A DNA stretch of 64,000 bases from Nymphaea colorata (GCF_008831285.2 NC_045141.1:14680106-14744105), one strand, 5' to 3'; counted from the stretch's first letter, positions 23,341 to 36,800 are shown. A program made the numbers and translations. Notes: a model not told the origin generated them from the letters alone.

Positions 23341-26300
23341 GTGTGATTATATTATTTTTGATTTTATAAAAGGTTAGTTGTTCATATTCACCTTTAAGGC
23401 TTGTCATAAGGAGTGAAAAGCCTTTTGGCAGTTTGTGACTGGAACAGTACCGTTCTCTTCCCACATTAGTGAACTTTTGCTATCTACGTGAAAGGCTGTA
23501 AACTTATGCATACATCGATGTGAGAAGAGAGAGAGAGAGAGAGAGAGAGATTTTGTATGACGTGAATGAAGTAAGTACATAAAATAAAGTAGAAAAGTTT
23601 CATTGGATGACAAGATAGATTTTTTTTAATCAGAAGAGAAATATGGCCATGAAATTCTTCCACTTCATCCCTTTGATTTGGTTTTCCACTTCTAGTGGAC
23701 TAGATGAATGCATTGATCTTTTTTTTCCTTGATAGGCTAAGTGCCTGATCTTTTTCGAAAAGGATGAGCCAAACAATTTCACAATTATACTTCTTTCGGT
23801 GAATAAAATTAAAAACGCCATAGACGTCTACTTTTGGTGCATTCTCAAGCAACTTGTGTTTGCGCACTTCCAATGGAAAGTTGCGTGGGAGGTAGGCTCC
23901 CTACTTTATTGCAAAGGAAATAATATGCACTCCGAAAAATAGAGGGGATGCACAGGATCTATACAGTTAAACCATCAACAACATCAACCCTGCCACTACT
24001 GAACAAAAGAACAAAGCAGTAACAACCGAAACCCAAAGACAAAAACAGTGACAACCGAAACCTTAGCCAAAAGATCAACCAGCTGTATCTGCTGTCTGTC
24101 TCTTTATAGTCAAGGAACAGTCTTGCCACTTGCACTGGGATTTTCATAGCAGATATGGTCATGGGGGATATCCATTTATTATAAGCTCTTCCGTACAAAG
24201 CATCTCCATGCCTTCTTTCTATGGATCTTTTGAGTCTTCGTTTCCATCCAACATTATTGGACATGATGACAACGCTGGCAGTTTCTATTGGTGTGCTTTC
24301 TAAACACCATTCAAGAAGATCGAACTCGATGTGTCCCCAATCATTGCCGGCTTCCTTCTGCAAGCCACTACAGTGCTCGTGTCTTCCCTTAGCAGGGCTG
24401 CTCCCGCCTTCTATCCATACCTCTCTTGTGCGAGACTATAGCAATAAGAATGGTACATTTGTGCATGAGAATCTGAATGAAGAGGTGACGTGTGCTAGCC
24501 ATATTGATTACAAGATCTACGCACATCAATTGTGAAACGTCTTCCATGAACTTAAAAAGGCCTTGAATGTGTAGTTTCAATTTCAAAGGCTTAAAAATTT
24601 GATGCTTCTATTGATGTATCAGAACCAAAATAATCTCACGTATCAAAACCAAAATAATCTCTCTTTATCTAGAAGGATATAAAATATTCTATCTTAGTGA
24701 CAATTATTTTCAACATTTGTGGATTAATTCCTCGTGTCCTTTATGGTTAAACAAGCTTTCATCAAGGGACTTTGTCGAATTATCCTTGGTGTGTAGGTGA
24801 TTCAAACACTTCAGGTCTTCTACTGTTTCAGTGAGAAGGTTCCTTTTGGCGCTTCCTTTCAATGGTAGCACGTTACCTCTCAATCCTATCATGGACCTAT
24901 CTGGACCAACTTTTGATCTTAGCTCATAACAGCACACCCTTTTCACGAAGATCACTTGCCAAGAAGCTGCTATGATCCCATTTAGATGCTTGACTTCTCA
25001 TTTGTTGTAGCGTTACTGTGGAGGCCTGTAAATGCTTAGTCAATGGCAGCGATTCTTGGCAAATAAGAAAAAGGGTTTTGATGCAACCGAAGTAGTCCTG
25101 TTCTTGTTATTCACTTCTTACGGCCATGAGAGGGATGTTGGTGCTCTATTTCCTTCAGTTTCCCCCCACAGTAAACGCTGCAGTCCAACCAAACAGGCCA
25201 ATCGGTTCGAGAGGCATTGATGGACCTGATGTCATATTGGTACCTGCTCTAAAGCTAGTGTCAGGTTGTACAAGCACCTCATCTCACAGCGTCCTGTGGT
25301 GCAATTGGTCTATCATTGAGCTCATCTTTTCTGCTACTTGTGCTTATTATAGGTCTGTTGCTGCGCTGCTGCAGAGAGCGAGCCGTGGCTTCAATTTCTC
25401 AATGACGTACGCCATGCATTATTGCAGCAAGCAACTTCTCTTCAGGTCCCCCGTTTTGACATCTTGTAAATTGTGGTGTGTCGGTGGATGGAAGGTGACC
25501 TTTCTCCCCTTAAGGGCAATAAGGTTAGAGCAAGGCCTCAAACTAATATCCAACTTCATGCACCACAATACTCTCAAGAAAATCTTGAAAAACTTTCGGC
25601 ACAAGGGCATCGATATCTCAAAATGGCAGGTGGAAAGATAGTGTTACAGAATCTGCACCATGTTGACAGTTGTAAAGAATGCGATATCTGGGTAGTCCCC
25701 ACTATAGAACCCCTCTTTGTGAGTATAAAAATGCAGCAATGCACCGACAGAGAGAGAGAGAGCGAGAGAGAGAGAGAGAGAGTACCCCTTCCATTAGTGG
25801 ATTTGAGTAGCAGAGAACTTATCATCTGTGGGCAATCAACGACGCTTTCACGCAGTCAATGTGTAAAATAGTTCTTTTACTTCACCCATCTGTAATTGTT
25901 TATGTTTTTAGAATTTCAAACTCTGAGCTCGAACTTAGTTCGAATCAATTTGGGCTTAGTTTTTGGTAGTTTACCTTATCTTTTGCGTACTTCTTGATTT
26001 GCAGGAAGTGTCTTTTGGCAATCAGGAAGCACGCATCCTATCTTGGTCACTATAACTTTTCTTTCTCATGGATGTCTGATAGGTATTGTAAGAAAAATCA
26101 ATGCTTGCTTAAAAGACATTGAATCGATCACCAAATTGGAGAACAAAATCTCACTGGTAGATCTGTGTCTCAAGCTGCTCGAGGCTGTAAATTGCTCAAT
26201 ACATCTCATAAACTAAGCTGTGGGAAGCTGATTATGGACAGTAGATGCTCCTTCTGGCTAGCCGAAACTCCTATAAACTTCTTAGATAATAAGCATTAAA
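23341..26300. other. Region downstream of METTL22-like gene with weak open frames
   Basis: GA microsatellites lie at 23526-23550 and 25748-25781. GTATCA(G/A)AACCAAAATAATCTC is tandemly duplicated at 24616-24661. Several open frames look mildly coding: minus 24363-23959 (WGHIEFDLLEWCLESTPIE...), minus 24955-24710 (KVGPDRSMIGLRGNVLPLKG...) and plus 25126-25641. None matches a family I know, and none has clear splice partners. They may be remnants of an old gene or transposon. Confidence 0.35.
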
Positions 26301-29300
26301 TTTAACACACATCTCATAATTGCTCACGTAACTGAAACGTCTGTTTTCCAAACAAAAAGTTAGGAAGTTCAAATCTTTAAACAAATCAGCTGGAACTTGC
26401 TCAAAGCTTAGAGAGTTAGAGTTGAAGATTCATTACTCAGTCTAGAACAATGTGTTCCACATGACAATGGACTGGCGCAAACCCGGCCTCTTTACCATAA
26501 CTTCTTTAAGAGTTGAAGCTCTGAATAGTTTGTATTAAAAAAAGAGAAAATCTTGAATTTGGCAGCCGTTGTTCCTTCGGCTCATTTGCAGGTCCTGTTA
26601 TCCTACTAAAATCCAGCATTTCCAGATTCCGTTTTTTATGAGATCTTGTCTTGCCTTCTGTTGCTATCCAGGGGCCTCCCATCAGTTTCTGCTTGTCCCA
26701 CAGCCAGCCATGATGATCTAAACAGGACACCTAGCATGATGAGACCTTCCAAACTAACTTTTTGTATATTGCAAACAATTCACAGCTCACAGCCGTTGCC
26801 TCTTACTGTCATGGCTGTCCACTGTTGCTTTTCTTCCTGGCAGTTTCTCTTCTGTGTGTGCCATCTGTCTGAATGCTAGATGCAGACATCCCACTTCCGG
26901 CCAAAGGGTGTAAATGGTTTTGCTGTCTCTTTTCATTGGCTGTGCTTGCTTCACCTGGATTCTGATTTCCTATATATATTATTAGTTGATTTGAGTCTGG
27001 CTTGTTTAAATCTCTGTATTCAAAGTAGAATTACGGCACATATGAATGTAAATGAGGGATTTATGTGGATATGACATGTTTGATTGTCGTTTTATTTTAA
27101 ATCTGTTTAGTTGGATCTAGTAAAGGAATGCAGATCTTAATAGTAATTGGATTCGCTATGCATTTTTGTAACTGAATACATGGTTCCAAGTCTGGTCGAT
27201 ATTCAACCGTTATCTGATAAAGATCTGATCTGATTACTTTTTTGCCAAATCTTAATATAGTACTGTTACAATGGGGTGGGGTGGGGGTTTGGGGGTGGTT
27301 GGTCTCAGACTCTCAGGACTGAATCCAAACTCAACTAGATAGGATCCGATGAAATCAAGTTCGGCAAAGATTAGATTCAACTCAGAGGCGAAACTTTCAC
27401 ATCCATATTTTAGACAAAGAAGTTAATGAAGCATCAAGCTTCGCAGGCATCAAAGTATTTATTTTCATGTTCTGTTTATGTGGGCATTCTTACTATTAAA
27501 TATATCGTATTGTGACTATCCTACAGAAAATAAGAACTCACGCGAATCAATTAAGCACCTGATGCAGCGCGTACGTAAATGTGTTTTTGCATCAGTACCG
27601 GATCTTGTCAGATCCATGTCGATTTAATAATTTACCTTCTAGATTGTTATCTGTAGATATGTAGATTTTAATTGGGTAATGGATCAAATCATATCAAAGA
27701 AGCCAACTTTTATTAGATTGAGGCGTTATTTTTATCTGTTACTTGAAGTTCAGGTGCTTACCCTTTAGAGAACAATTTGCTTAGGTAATTATCCACATTT
27801 CTATTTTTTTAACTCATGTTGATAATATAATATTTAAGTAGATGATGGTCTATTACTTTAGAAAGTTTGAGATGAATGAGAATAATCTGGTTCCATTCTC
27901 CTACATTTTCGACATCCTTAAATAATTTTAAGATGTTGGTAGCTTTTGATCTGACAAATCCATTTTAGATCTGCATCGCTTTCTCTGATAGCGAGACTGT
28001 CCGAAGATGACAAGCATATACGTTTGGGACCAAACAACAGAATCTGGAGCTTGAAAAGTTAAAAAGTACCCCTATACAACACGACAGAGAATGTTAATAA
28101 AACATCCATCTCCAGGTGAGCACTAGGTTAACAACTCACTTTAAATAAGGTCCGAAGACGCCTCAATTCCTCCTGCTCCTGGGGTTATGAACTGTATTTG
28201 GATGGTATACCCTTCAACTTTATGGTTACAACCCATTTTTTACAATCCAAGAGAATAACACCCACAAGAATCGAACATGTGACATGCCTTTTATGTGCCC
28301 GACCAGTTATCTTACATTTCTTAAGGTGCTAAAACCTCCTCTTATAAGGACCAAACAGAGAAGAGAAAAAGAGATCAATTTTCCTTCATCCCCAACACGG
28401 CACGTTCAAAAGGGGATCGAACAGATGAACAGTGTGTTCATATCAAGTAAATTGGAGCAATAACATACTTTATATTATGTCGACAGATGAACAGTGTGTT
28501 CATTATCGACCAGGTGAACAGTAAGTAGATTCATCATCACGATCAATTTATACATCTCTTTCCCAGAATCATAAGCAATATATGTCGAAATTAGTTCTTC
28601 TTAGTTACTGGAACACAAATCACAAATAGGCTGTTCTTTTCATATTCTCTGAGATTCTCAAGAGCTCGACCTAATCAAAGGCCAGACAGTCTGATGAAGC
28701 TCTAGCAGTTTCTTATTTTCTTTGGACTAATACAAACTCATAAATATCTAGAGCGCAGACCCCTTCAAATTCAAGAACCTTCTCTTGGGCTCGGGATTCA
28801 CGTGATCTACAACAACTTGAAATTCTGAATTGAAGATCCATTGAACCTCATGGAACTTTCTCTCTGGCAAGTGCTGTGGAGTTCAGTCTTGTGAGAGGGA
28901 AGAGAACAGTGGAATTTGAACCCATTACCAGTCAGCTACCAGCCAAGGTTCTCCTCAGTTGTGCTAATTGCTTGGATTTGAAGCAAAAACAAGTATCTCA
29001 TTAGTAAATTTGTTTCAGTGCCAAGGTGTTGAATTTTACCGATCCAATACATTAAGAGAGTTGTTTGACAAATGCCCCAAAGGTCGGAGTACATTCACGG
29101 ACACTTAGTTTTAGTGTTCCATGAATCTATTCCAAAAATTGAAATAAATTCATGAAATACTACAATTAGCTGTTTATGAATATGTCTCAAGAGCGGATTC
29201 AAGAAACACTCACAAAGTGTTTTATTTGCCAAACAATTTCTAAATGGTTGTTTGACAATAGGAATATACTTTTCCATACATCTGCCCAATAGATTGGTGC

Positions 29301-31240
29301 AGATCTATGAAATAGTGTTATATGAATCTACCACATTTTTTGGAGCATATGCATGTAAAATTATGTTATTGTTCCCACTGTCAAAGGACTCGTAAGTACG
29401 TGTTTGATAGCTTGGGATTTGGGGCTGATCTGAATTCCTTTTTTTATAGGAGTCATAGGACCCACAGAGTAAACAAACATTGGATTTTCACTAGAGGTTT
29501 TGAAATCTTTAACATACGGTCAATACTTCACTAAGTATATTTGTCTTTTGGGGAAAGATGGGGGGACGGAACATCTGAGCCTTTGAGTGACAAAAAAGCT
29601 CAAAATCAGAAAAAATATCACTTTACTGGCTTGTTTGCGAAGTAGTTGAAGTGACTACCCTTGAAAGGTTCAAATGACAGCACATTTTGTTAGTCATACA
29701 AAAATATAAATGGCTTCTATCAAATACCCAAAGAAAAAAAGCAGGAAGAAAAGCTAAGCTCGATTAATCATAAAGCAGCTAAAGGCTAACTAGTTAAGTG
29801 TCATAAAAATTATGTCTTACAATTACTAGATGCTTATTTTTCTATTCTAATTGATAGATTTTCTAGTTTCATTTGTCTATTTTATAAGAAAATGATAATC
29901 TAATAGAGGATGAACCATTTTCCTCAAATTGTTTTTACAAATTAGAAGGTCACATATTTAGCCTCATAGCGTATGGGAAAAATTAAATTAATCAAACCTG
30001 TTCCTTTTTCGCAAATTCAATTAGGAGACAACATTGAATCATTTACACTCAAATATGGCATAATAAAGGATCTCTCCCTCTCTCTGTTATTTCATGTCAA
30101 AAGTAGTCTTAATTGTGTTGGTTTCTATTACAATAATCTTAACAGTTTCCATCATGCATTTTAAGAATGACTAATGATAGGAGCTTAGGGTTTTTTTTTT
30201 TTCCATTCATGAAGAGGCAATAATCGTGAATCTGGAAATTGAACAAATCTGATCCCTCATTTTACTATATACCAACAAAAGAAGGACCACGTAGGAAACC
30301 TCTGCACTAACCACGAAAACCCCATAAAATTGGATTGCCTCTGAAACGAAAAGGAATCAACCCTATGGAAAGAGCTATGCAGTAATATGAAGGCTATCTA
30401 GTTACGTTTGAATCTGAATTTCCACGTACCATTGCATGCCAGACAGATTTCAAATAATTGTATTCCTTACTCTCTCTCTTTCTCTCTCACCAAGTGATGT
30501 GATGGGTAGTGTGTTGTAGCCACTTATTCGATTCTTGGAGGGTGTTATTTTGCTGGTATTGAGGAGTAGTGTTGATCTTGAGATTAAGGGTGTCATTATA
30601 AGGTTAAGTGGATCGGTTCTTGTCCTTCTTTTTTTTTCTCTCTCTATATAAGAAAATTGAATAGTAACTTTTATTTTTTTAAAGTTCTCCAACCATCTAA
30701 TTAATTAGTGCCGATTGATTTAACATGATGGATGGTTAAGAAAAAAGAAACAATGAGATAAAGGTGATAATTGAATGGTGACTTTAGTTTTTCAAATCAC
30801 CTAACCATTTAACCAGTACCGTCCTACTCAACATGATGAATAATTAAGAGAGAAAAAAAGAAAAGAAAAGATGATGAACATTTTTGTCATCTAATTTTAG
30901 TTTACACATTTTTTTCTTGTTTTTCTGCAACTATTTATTTACTTCACATGAACAGCCCTTAGATGACTAGGCAACTGTAGACAATTATATATATATATAT
31001 ATATATAAAAGGCGTTCTTATGCCAAACTTGATGGGGTTTTGGGCCATTTCATTTTCACTTTTAGTTTGTTTTATCTTCTGGCTTTCAAGTAAGTTTGTG
31101 GGTTACTTTCCCACAAACTCAAGCGTATTATGAATAAACTGCAAAAGAAGTTGCCAGCCTAAGCGTACTCAGCTTAAAATCTGATTATATATACCTAAGG
31201 ATAGAGGAAAAAGGTTATCAGAAGTTAACAGAAAAGGTGG
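26301..31240. other. Non-coding stretch, no supported gene
   Basis: AT-rich, with no exon-like pattern. ACAGATGAACAGTGTGTTCA occurs twice, at 28421 and 28483. A region at about 29050-29335 is rich in short diverged repeats of CATGAATCTA and GTTTGACAA type. A short (AT)n run lies at about 30988-31007. Confidence 0.5.
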
Positions 31241-31252
31241 CGATCGAGCAAA

Positions 31253-31255
<3 letters not shown>

Positions 31256-31293
<38 letters not shown>
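31256..31293. repeat. (GA)n microsatellite
   Basis: About 19 GA dinucleotides, 1.5 kb upstream of the proline-rich protein gene. Confidence 0.95.
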
Positions 31294-31294
<1 letters not shown>

Positions 31295-31763
31295 CAGTAC
31301 GCCTGTAAAAGCATGAGCTCATGAATGTTAGGTAACGAAGGTAAGGAATCTGGATTTTCACTCTACAGAGAACGTAGACGAAAGAAATGTGGTGGCACCA
31401 AGCAGCCGACCGATCACATCAGCACTTTAGCAGAACGGCTCACGGACCTCGCTAACCTACAATGGAGACAGCCGTGCCTTTGCAGACGCTCATCACGGAC
31501 TAGCAGTGTATTCCCATCTTCCCAGCTACCTCCTTTCCCATCTCATGGCTAGCTACTATTTTCACTCCCATGCTTATTCATTTCCTTCTCCTTCCTGTAA
31601 AGTTTCTCCGTGACCGACGTCGAGGACGACATATTTATTGCACCCTATTCTGATTGTACTCAACCAACTGTGCATGCATTGAGATTGTTTTTTCTTTTGG
31701 ATTCGTCGCCCATGCATCTTAGATATTGTTTCTTTCTTCCATGATTTAAATGCCTTTTCTGGT

Positions 31764-31766
<3 letters not shown>

Positions 31767-31827
<61 letters not shown>

Positions 31828-31828
31828 A
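31767..31828. repeat. Compound (TC)n(AC)n microsatellite
   Basis: A TC run to about 31804 passes directly into an AC run to 31828. Confidence 0.95.
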
Positions 31829-32242
31829 TGAGCTCTTGGCCCACCGTGAGTTTTAATTTCATCGTCCTCCCTCTTTTTCCCTTTCCATGCAACGATTATA
31901 TATATATATATATATGTGTGTGTTAAGGATTCAAAGATGTCTATGCCTGATTCGTTTGATGATTAAATACTGATACTGCTAATGCTCTTTTAGTGATTAT
32001 TTTTAGCGATATTTTTACCTTTTTAACTATCTATCAACATCTATCATCCGGCAAATTTGAATTCCCACACATATAAGTTCTACTTTTACTATTATCAGAT
32101 TGGTCAAATATATGAATGAGATGCCTTCGGCAAAAGGAATATTTTTTTGGGCAGAAGCTTCTCTCCACACCTTTACTTCCATCCAATCATTAATGTCTAG
32201 CCACACAATTGATATTATTTTATGGTTTATGCAGGTGTACAT

Positions 32243-32280
<38 letters not shown>
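32243..32280. repeat. Compound (GT)n(GA)n microsatellite
   Basis: A GT run of about seven units passes into about twelve GA units, roughly 500 bases before the proline-rich protein gene. Confidence 0.95.
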
Positions 32281-32281
<1 letters not shown>

Positions 32282-32708
32282 CCAAGCTCCGATGCTAGTT
32301 TCAGGTAGATTTACCTACATTCTTCCTACGTGCAAAGGCTATGAAAAGAATTCATTAGAGTACATGCTAGGAGAAGTTATAACTACGCCACCAAATTAAA
32401 TGTTCGACGATTCCCGACTACAGTTTCTAGAGCGAAAAGGAAGATGAAGGGTCATGGATAGAATGATCAAGCAAATGAAAAGGCATGGACTGGTAATTCA
32501 CGGGTGATGGAAAACAGGAAAAAAAAAAAGTAAAACATCTACTCTGAATTTAACATTTCATATACTTCTGTACAAGAGAATCATCACCTTGTTTTCACAT
32601 CCTGTCATATGTACGCCAACTACCATCAATGGCTATTTCACCTCAGAATTTTTCCTGTTCACGTGAATGGTTGCGGTTCTATCCCTTTCTCTCATTCATC
32701 TCTCTATC

Positions 32709-32716
32709 TATATAAA
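32709..32716 (+). promoter_or_regulatory. TATA box of the proline-rich protein gene
   Basis: TATATAAA, 64 bases upstream of the start codon, just after a CT-rich tract. A transcription start about 30 bases further on, near 32740, would leave a leader of about 40 bases. Confidence 0.75.
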
Positions 32717-32779
32717 CATAGGCCTCACTCGTCCCTTTGTACCCAAAAACTCTCTCAGTGAGAGGAAGAAGCACCATCG

Positions 32780-33592
32780 ATGGCTTCTCATCCCTCCAAG
32801 CTCTATGCACTCTTCCTCATTCTCATCGTCTTCGTCTCCACATCCCCTCCAATCTTAGCTTGTGGGTCCTGCAGGAAAAATCACAGGAAGCCTACCAAGC
32901 CCATCCTTCCACCTGTGGTCATTAAGCCACCCATCACAAAGCCCAATCTCCCCCCTGTGGTCATCAAGCCCCCCATCACAGTTCCGCCGGTGACAGTCCC
33001 GCCAGTGACAGTTCCACCGGTGACCGTTCCGCCAGTGACAGTTCCGCCGGTGACCGTTCCGCCTGTGACAGTTCCGCCGGTGACCGTTCCGCCAGTGACA
33101 GTTCCGCGGCTTCCGCCAGTGACAGTTCCGCGGCTTCCCCCAGTGACTGTTCCTCCGGTGACCGTCCCGCCGGTGACTGTTCCTCCGGTGACCGTCCCGC
33201 CCATCTTAAAACCGCCAATCAACCTTCCTCCTGTGACTATACCTCCTATAACAGTTCCACCAGTTGTGAAGCCGCCATCAACTCCCTGCCCACCAACATC
33301 ACCAACTACTCCAACCCCACCATCTACTCCGGCCAAGTGCCCCATTGATGCACTCAAGCTGGGTGCTTGTGTTGACCTCTTGGGCGGTCTGGTGCACGTT
33401 GGGCTGGGTGACCCAGTGGCGAACCAGTGCTGCCCTATTCTCAGTGGCCTCGTGGAGCTAGAGGCTGCTGTCTGCCTTTGCACCACCATTAAGCTTAAGC
33501 TGCTCAGCATCAATCTCGTCCTTCCTCTTGCACTGGAGCTTCTTGTCACCTGCGGCAAGAACCCTCCTCCTGGTTTCACTTGCCCCGCTTAA
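32780..33592 (+). CDS. Hybrid proline-rich protein with C-terminal eight-cysteine (DC2.15-type) domain
   Basis: A secreted plant cell-wall protein of 270 aa. Residues 1 to about 27 form a signal peptide (hydrophobic LYALFLILIVFVS core, cleavage likely before CGSC). A proline-rich region follows to about residue 185, with 13 PVTV units mostly as PPVTV, interrupted twice by a PRL insertion. The C-terminal 85 residues are an eight-cysteine motif of the LTP/2S-albumin fold: C-X9-C, then CC, then 13 residues to CLC, then two further cysteines, ending GFTCPA. This layout defines hybrid proline-rich proteins such as carrot DC2.15 and the tomato 36-kDa type, linked to wall structure and development. 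The coding part has no intron. ATG at 32780 is chosen because the signal peptide follows at once. The antisense strand is open by composition only. Confidence 0.95.
   Translation: MASHPSKLYALFLILIVFVSTSPPILACGSCRKNHRKPTKPILPPVVIKPPITKPNLPPVVIKPPITVPPVTVPPVTVPPVTVPPVTVPPVTVPPVTVPPVTVPPVTVPRLPPVTVPRLPPVTVPPVTVPPVTVPPVTVPPILKPPINLPPVTIPPITVPPVVKPPSTPCPPTSPTTPTPPSTPAKCPIDALKLGACVDLLGGLVHVGLGDPVANQCCPILSGLVELEAAVCLCTTIKLKLLSINLVLPLALELLVTCGKNPPPGFTCPA
32986..33209 (+). repeat. 15-bp coding minisatellite for PPVTV
   Basis: Tandem units of about 15 bases encoding PPVTV. Over much of the array, units ending GTGACC and GTGACA alternate, so the effective repeat is a 30-bp pair. Confidence 0.9.
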
Positions 33593-33597
33593 TTGAG

Positions 33598-33727
33598 GTG
33601 AGCATACTGTCCTTATTTAATTAGTTCTTGGCTGCCTGATAACTATGCATGCATCCACTGCTCACTACGGCATGCACAGATGATGGCTTCGATCTTCATC
33701 ATGGTGATGATCATGTTTATGTTGCAG
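33598..33727 (+). other. Probable 3'-UTR intron of the proline-rich protein gene
   Basis: Six bases after the stop codon a strong donor GAG|GTGAGC appears, and ATGTTGCAG ends at 33727, giving a 130-base intron. The TG-rich sequence that follows, to about 33860, is the likely terminal 3' UTR. No clean AATAAA is seen. Confidence 0.55.
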
Positions 33728-33938
33728 GTGGAGTACTCATGTGTGGAGAGATGTGTGGGAGAGACATGAAAGGATGTCTCAGTGGTGGTCTTGGTTGATT
33801 TTGAACTTCTGATTCTGTGTACAACATTTGTTCTTGTATTAAATTGGTGCAAGCAGTCTTGTTTCGTGTCAAACTTTCTGTTCCGTTCAGTTCTTCCATT
33901 AGATTGAAATGACTTAAATGTTCCACATAAACGTCTAC

Positions 33939-33964
33939 TTTCTCTCTCTCTCTCTCTCTCTCTC
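33939..33964. repeat. (TC)n microsatellite
   Basis: About 13 TC dinucleotides downstream of the proline-rich protein gene. Confidence 0.95.
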
Positions 33965-36800
33965 GCTTGCCCCCTTTGCTTACTGCTGGTTCCCTCTTTC
34001 CTTCCCTGGTTGATGAGCAACATTCCTTTGTCACGAGTATGGCATGCTCAGATTCTCCTCACGAAGTATTTGACTACTCCAAGGAGAACTTTTTATTCGA
34101 GGGATCACAATTTGGGTCTCAACTTTTTGTTTATTTTCTTGGGAGGGACCTCAGTTTTACATGATAATTCTCAAATGCGGGAGACAATTGTTTAACTTGG
34201 AAAGTATAAAACGGTTTAAACAGAAGCCCACTTTTCAGTAGTTGTTAAAGCGAAACATGCATGAGGAAAATCAGAAGCATCAGTCCTGTATTTGTAATTA
34301 TACCAAAATAGGAGGACTTAGCTGAAATTGCTTTCTTATTACAATAAGGTGAGCAGGAACGGACTTGAATTTAAGCAGGTTTGCTCTTGAAAATCCAGTT
34401 CTCATTTGGCCAGCTCATGATTTTATATGAGTTCACTTAGCTTGTAGAAAGAAAATTAAGCAGCAAATAAAACCCAGTTGTTTAAACAAAAGCCAAAGTA
34501 CAAAAAACAACTTAATTGAGCAATATAATAACCAAAGAATATCCACACATGGGCAGTAAGGAAGGTTTTTCCTAGAACTTGAAAAACCACAATTTCATGT
34601 TTTCGCACTACAATGGCCACAATGAGTTCATTGAACAGAAAAGGAGTGTGTGATTCATTGCACCTCAAGAACTACGGATCTTGAGATGAGCAGATATGAG
34701 GTAATCAATGGATGCTCCCAAAGGGCATATGGCTTGAGGAAATGAGGAGCTGTGCATCTTCTTCTTCGCCTCTGTCACTGGCCTTATCAAGACAGCTCAT
34801 GTAAGTCAGATCGCTATCTTAATTATTAAACCACTTCAAGACGAGTATGGTTATGAACTGATTCAAGTCACCAACTATTGAGTTGGTTCCCATCTGCACT
34901 ACCCCCATGTATCTTTCAGTTTCATCAGCAGACAAATCCTTCGTAAATCTATGTTTGTGCAATTTCTATGGCAATTGATTCATGAAGTTCACTGGAGACG
35001 CTTCTTTTGGGGAAAAATAATAGTTTCTCCTTGTACTGGAACATGGCTCTACTGATAATTCAGATCCTGATATGTAGAAAACCGACAAAATTCATGCATG
35101 TTCTGCGACTCGCATTCCCTTAGCATGTGATCTTTCGCTAGCGTACTGCCTCACCATTCACTACCGAACAAAATGGTTTCCTTTCAGGGTCCTTTCTTTG
35201 TTCTTTCTTTTGAAAAGAAACAGAACAAGCGAGATTTCCTCTAAGAAGGTCCATTTCATCACCAAAGACGTGAGCAGGTGTGGTAAATTCTGACGCGAAT
35301 GTGGACGCCTCCTTCACATGCTACTTCTAAGTAACATTATTCTGTGGCGTATGTACCATGGTGGTTGTTCTGCTATTTGACAGCGAGTTACAAAAAATTA
35401 CCACAACTGCAGCAGTAGGAAAGAGATAAGTTGTTAACACATCATTTTAAAGGTTAACCCAACTGATAGCTCTCTGTTACTGAAGCAAATGGAAACTGCA
35501 AAGGAAAACAGTTTCCTGATGTTGCCTCATTCTCTACTTGTTTCCACGCTGAGATCATCAACAAAGCTGGAAAGATGACCACTCAAGGATTTTCACATGG
35601 TATCGTACCAATGGTTCTGAGTGTTGCTTGATCCTTCCTTGCTTCAGAGTCTCTAGAATTTTGTCAACCTGCTTTAGTTTGATAGTGAACATTCTGTACT
35701 GTCATGGTGGAAACTGGAAAGGTTGACACTCAAAAGCAAGAATTGGGCTCAAACAAATTGGAGATTGATAGCCCAAGTCCCTTCTTCCTGAATCATTAAT
35801 CCAGTAGACCACGGTCTGTTCTCATGTCCCAAGGAGCTGCCATGACCATGGCTTTGAAAGCTAAGAACAAGCAAAACTTCATCAATGGTTGTTATCCAGA
35901 ACTACACAAAATTGCATGAAACTCTAATAGTGCGTTTAGATGCAACAACATGGTTTTGCAATAGACTATCATGAACTGGCTGAGTTGAAAAATTTGTTCT
36001 CGACTTTAAGTTTATAGGGAACAATGCTATATACTTCACTATCTCTTTGGTGTTTTGGGAGACTTCAAAGAGCGATATTCATAGCCATGCTCTTTGTTCA
36101 CCAAGATCTAGACTTTAAGTATTTGTCTTTCCCTGTTCATTTGCAGAGACATGAAAATATATGCAAATCAGATAATTGAGAGAGAGAGAATCGTACTATC
36201 TCTAGTAGGAGAGAATCGTACTATCTCTAGTAGGCCTCAACGACTTATCTTATAGCATGCAAGGCCAATTCTTACTCTTGGACCCTTGCCTAGCAGGGCA
36301 AAATTTATGCTCGTCTCTAAAAGAAAAAAAAAAAAAACAGGATAGATTTTCCTATTAACCAAAGAAAAAGCTTATCCAACAAGTGATAAATCTAACGTGA
36401 TAGCAGGCAGCCAAGGCAAGTGAAATTGATGCCGGAAGCAGATCAAAACGAAGATCAACAAGCAAGGAAAGGTGTCAGGAGAAGATGCGCATTTGTATCA
36501 AAAGAGAAGTTCATATCCTTGTCAAAAGGAAATATCAACCGTTTCTCGAAATGAGAAGGGCCTGTAGCCATGTATAAGCAGTGCTGCAGCAACCACTTCA
36601 TGTCATACCAAAAAAAAAAAAAAAGGAGTTTTATTATCGTGAACATAGGTCTTTGTAGACAGAACCACGTTAAATCCTGTCAACCCTTGTTCTTTTCTCA
36701 AATTTGCTTTTATGGCATTGAAGCCATTGGGAGGTCCTCGTTGTTCATTGTTTCTGCTATATAGCACCACTCCTACTCCTTAGTTAGCATTAACATCCTT
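33965..36800. other. Non-coding stretch, no supported gene
   Basis: No exon-like frame. The 25-bp unit GAGAATCGTACTATCTCTAG plus TAGGA is present twice in tandem at 36184-36233. The rest shows no structure I can assign. Confidence 0.5.

Noticed and set aside
25574-25871. Frames with Ser-Leu or Arg-Glu runs over the GA microsatellite
   Set aside because: Translation of simple repeats, not proteins.
32881-33579. A 232-codon Gly/Thr/Val-rich frame antisense to the proline-rich protein gene
   Set aside because: It is the mirror of the PPVTV repeat and has no signal or domain of its own; the sense strand has the signal peptide and cysteine motif.
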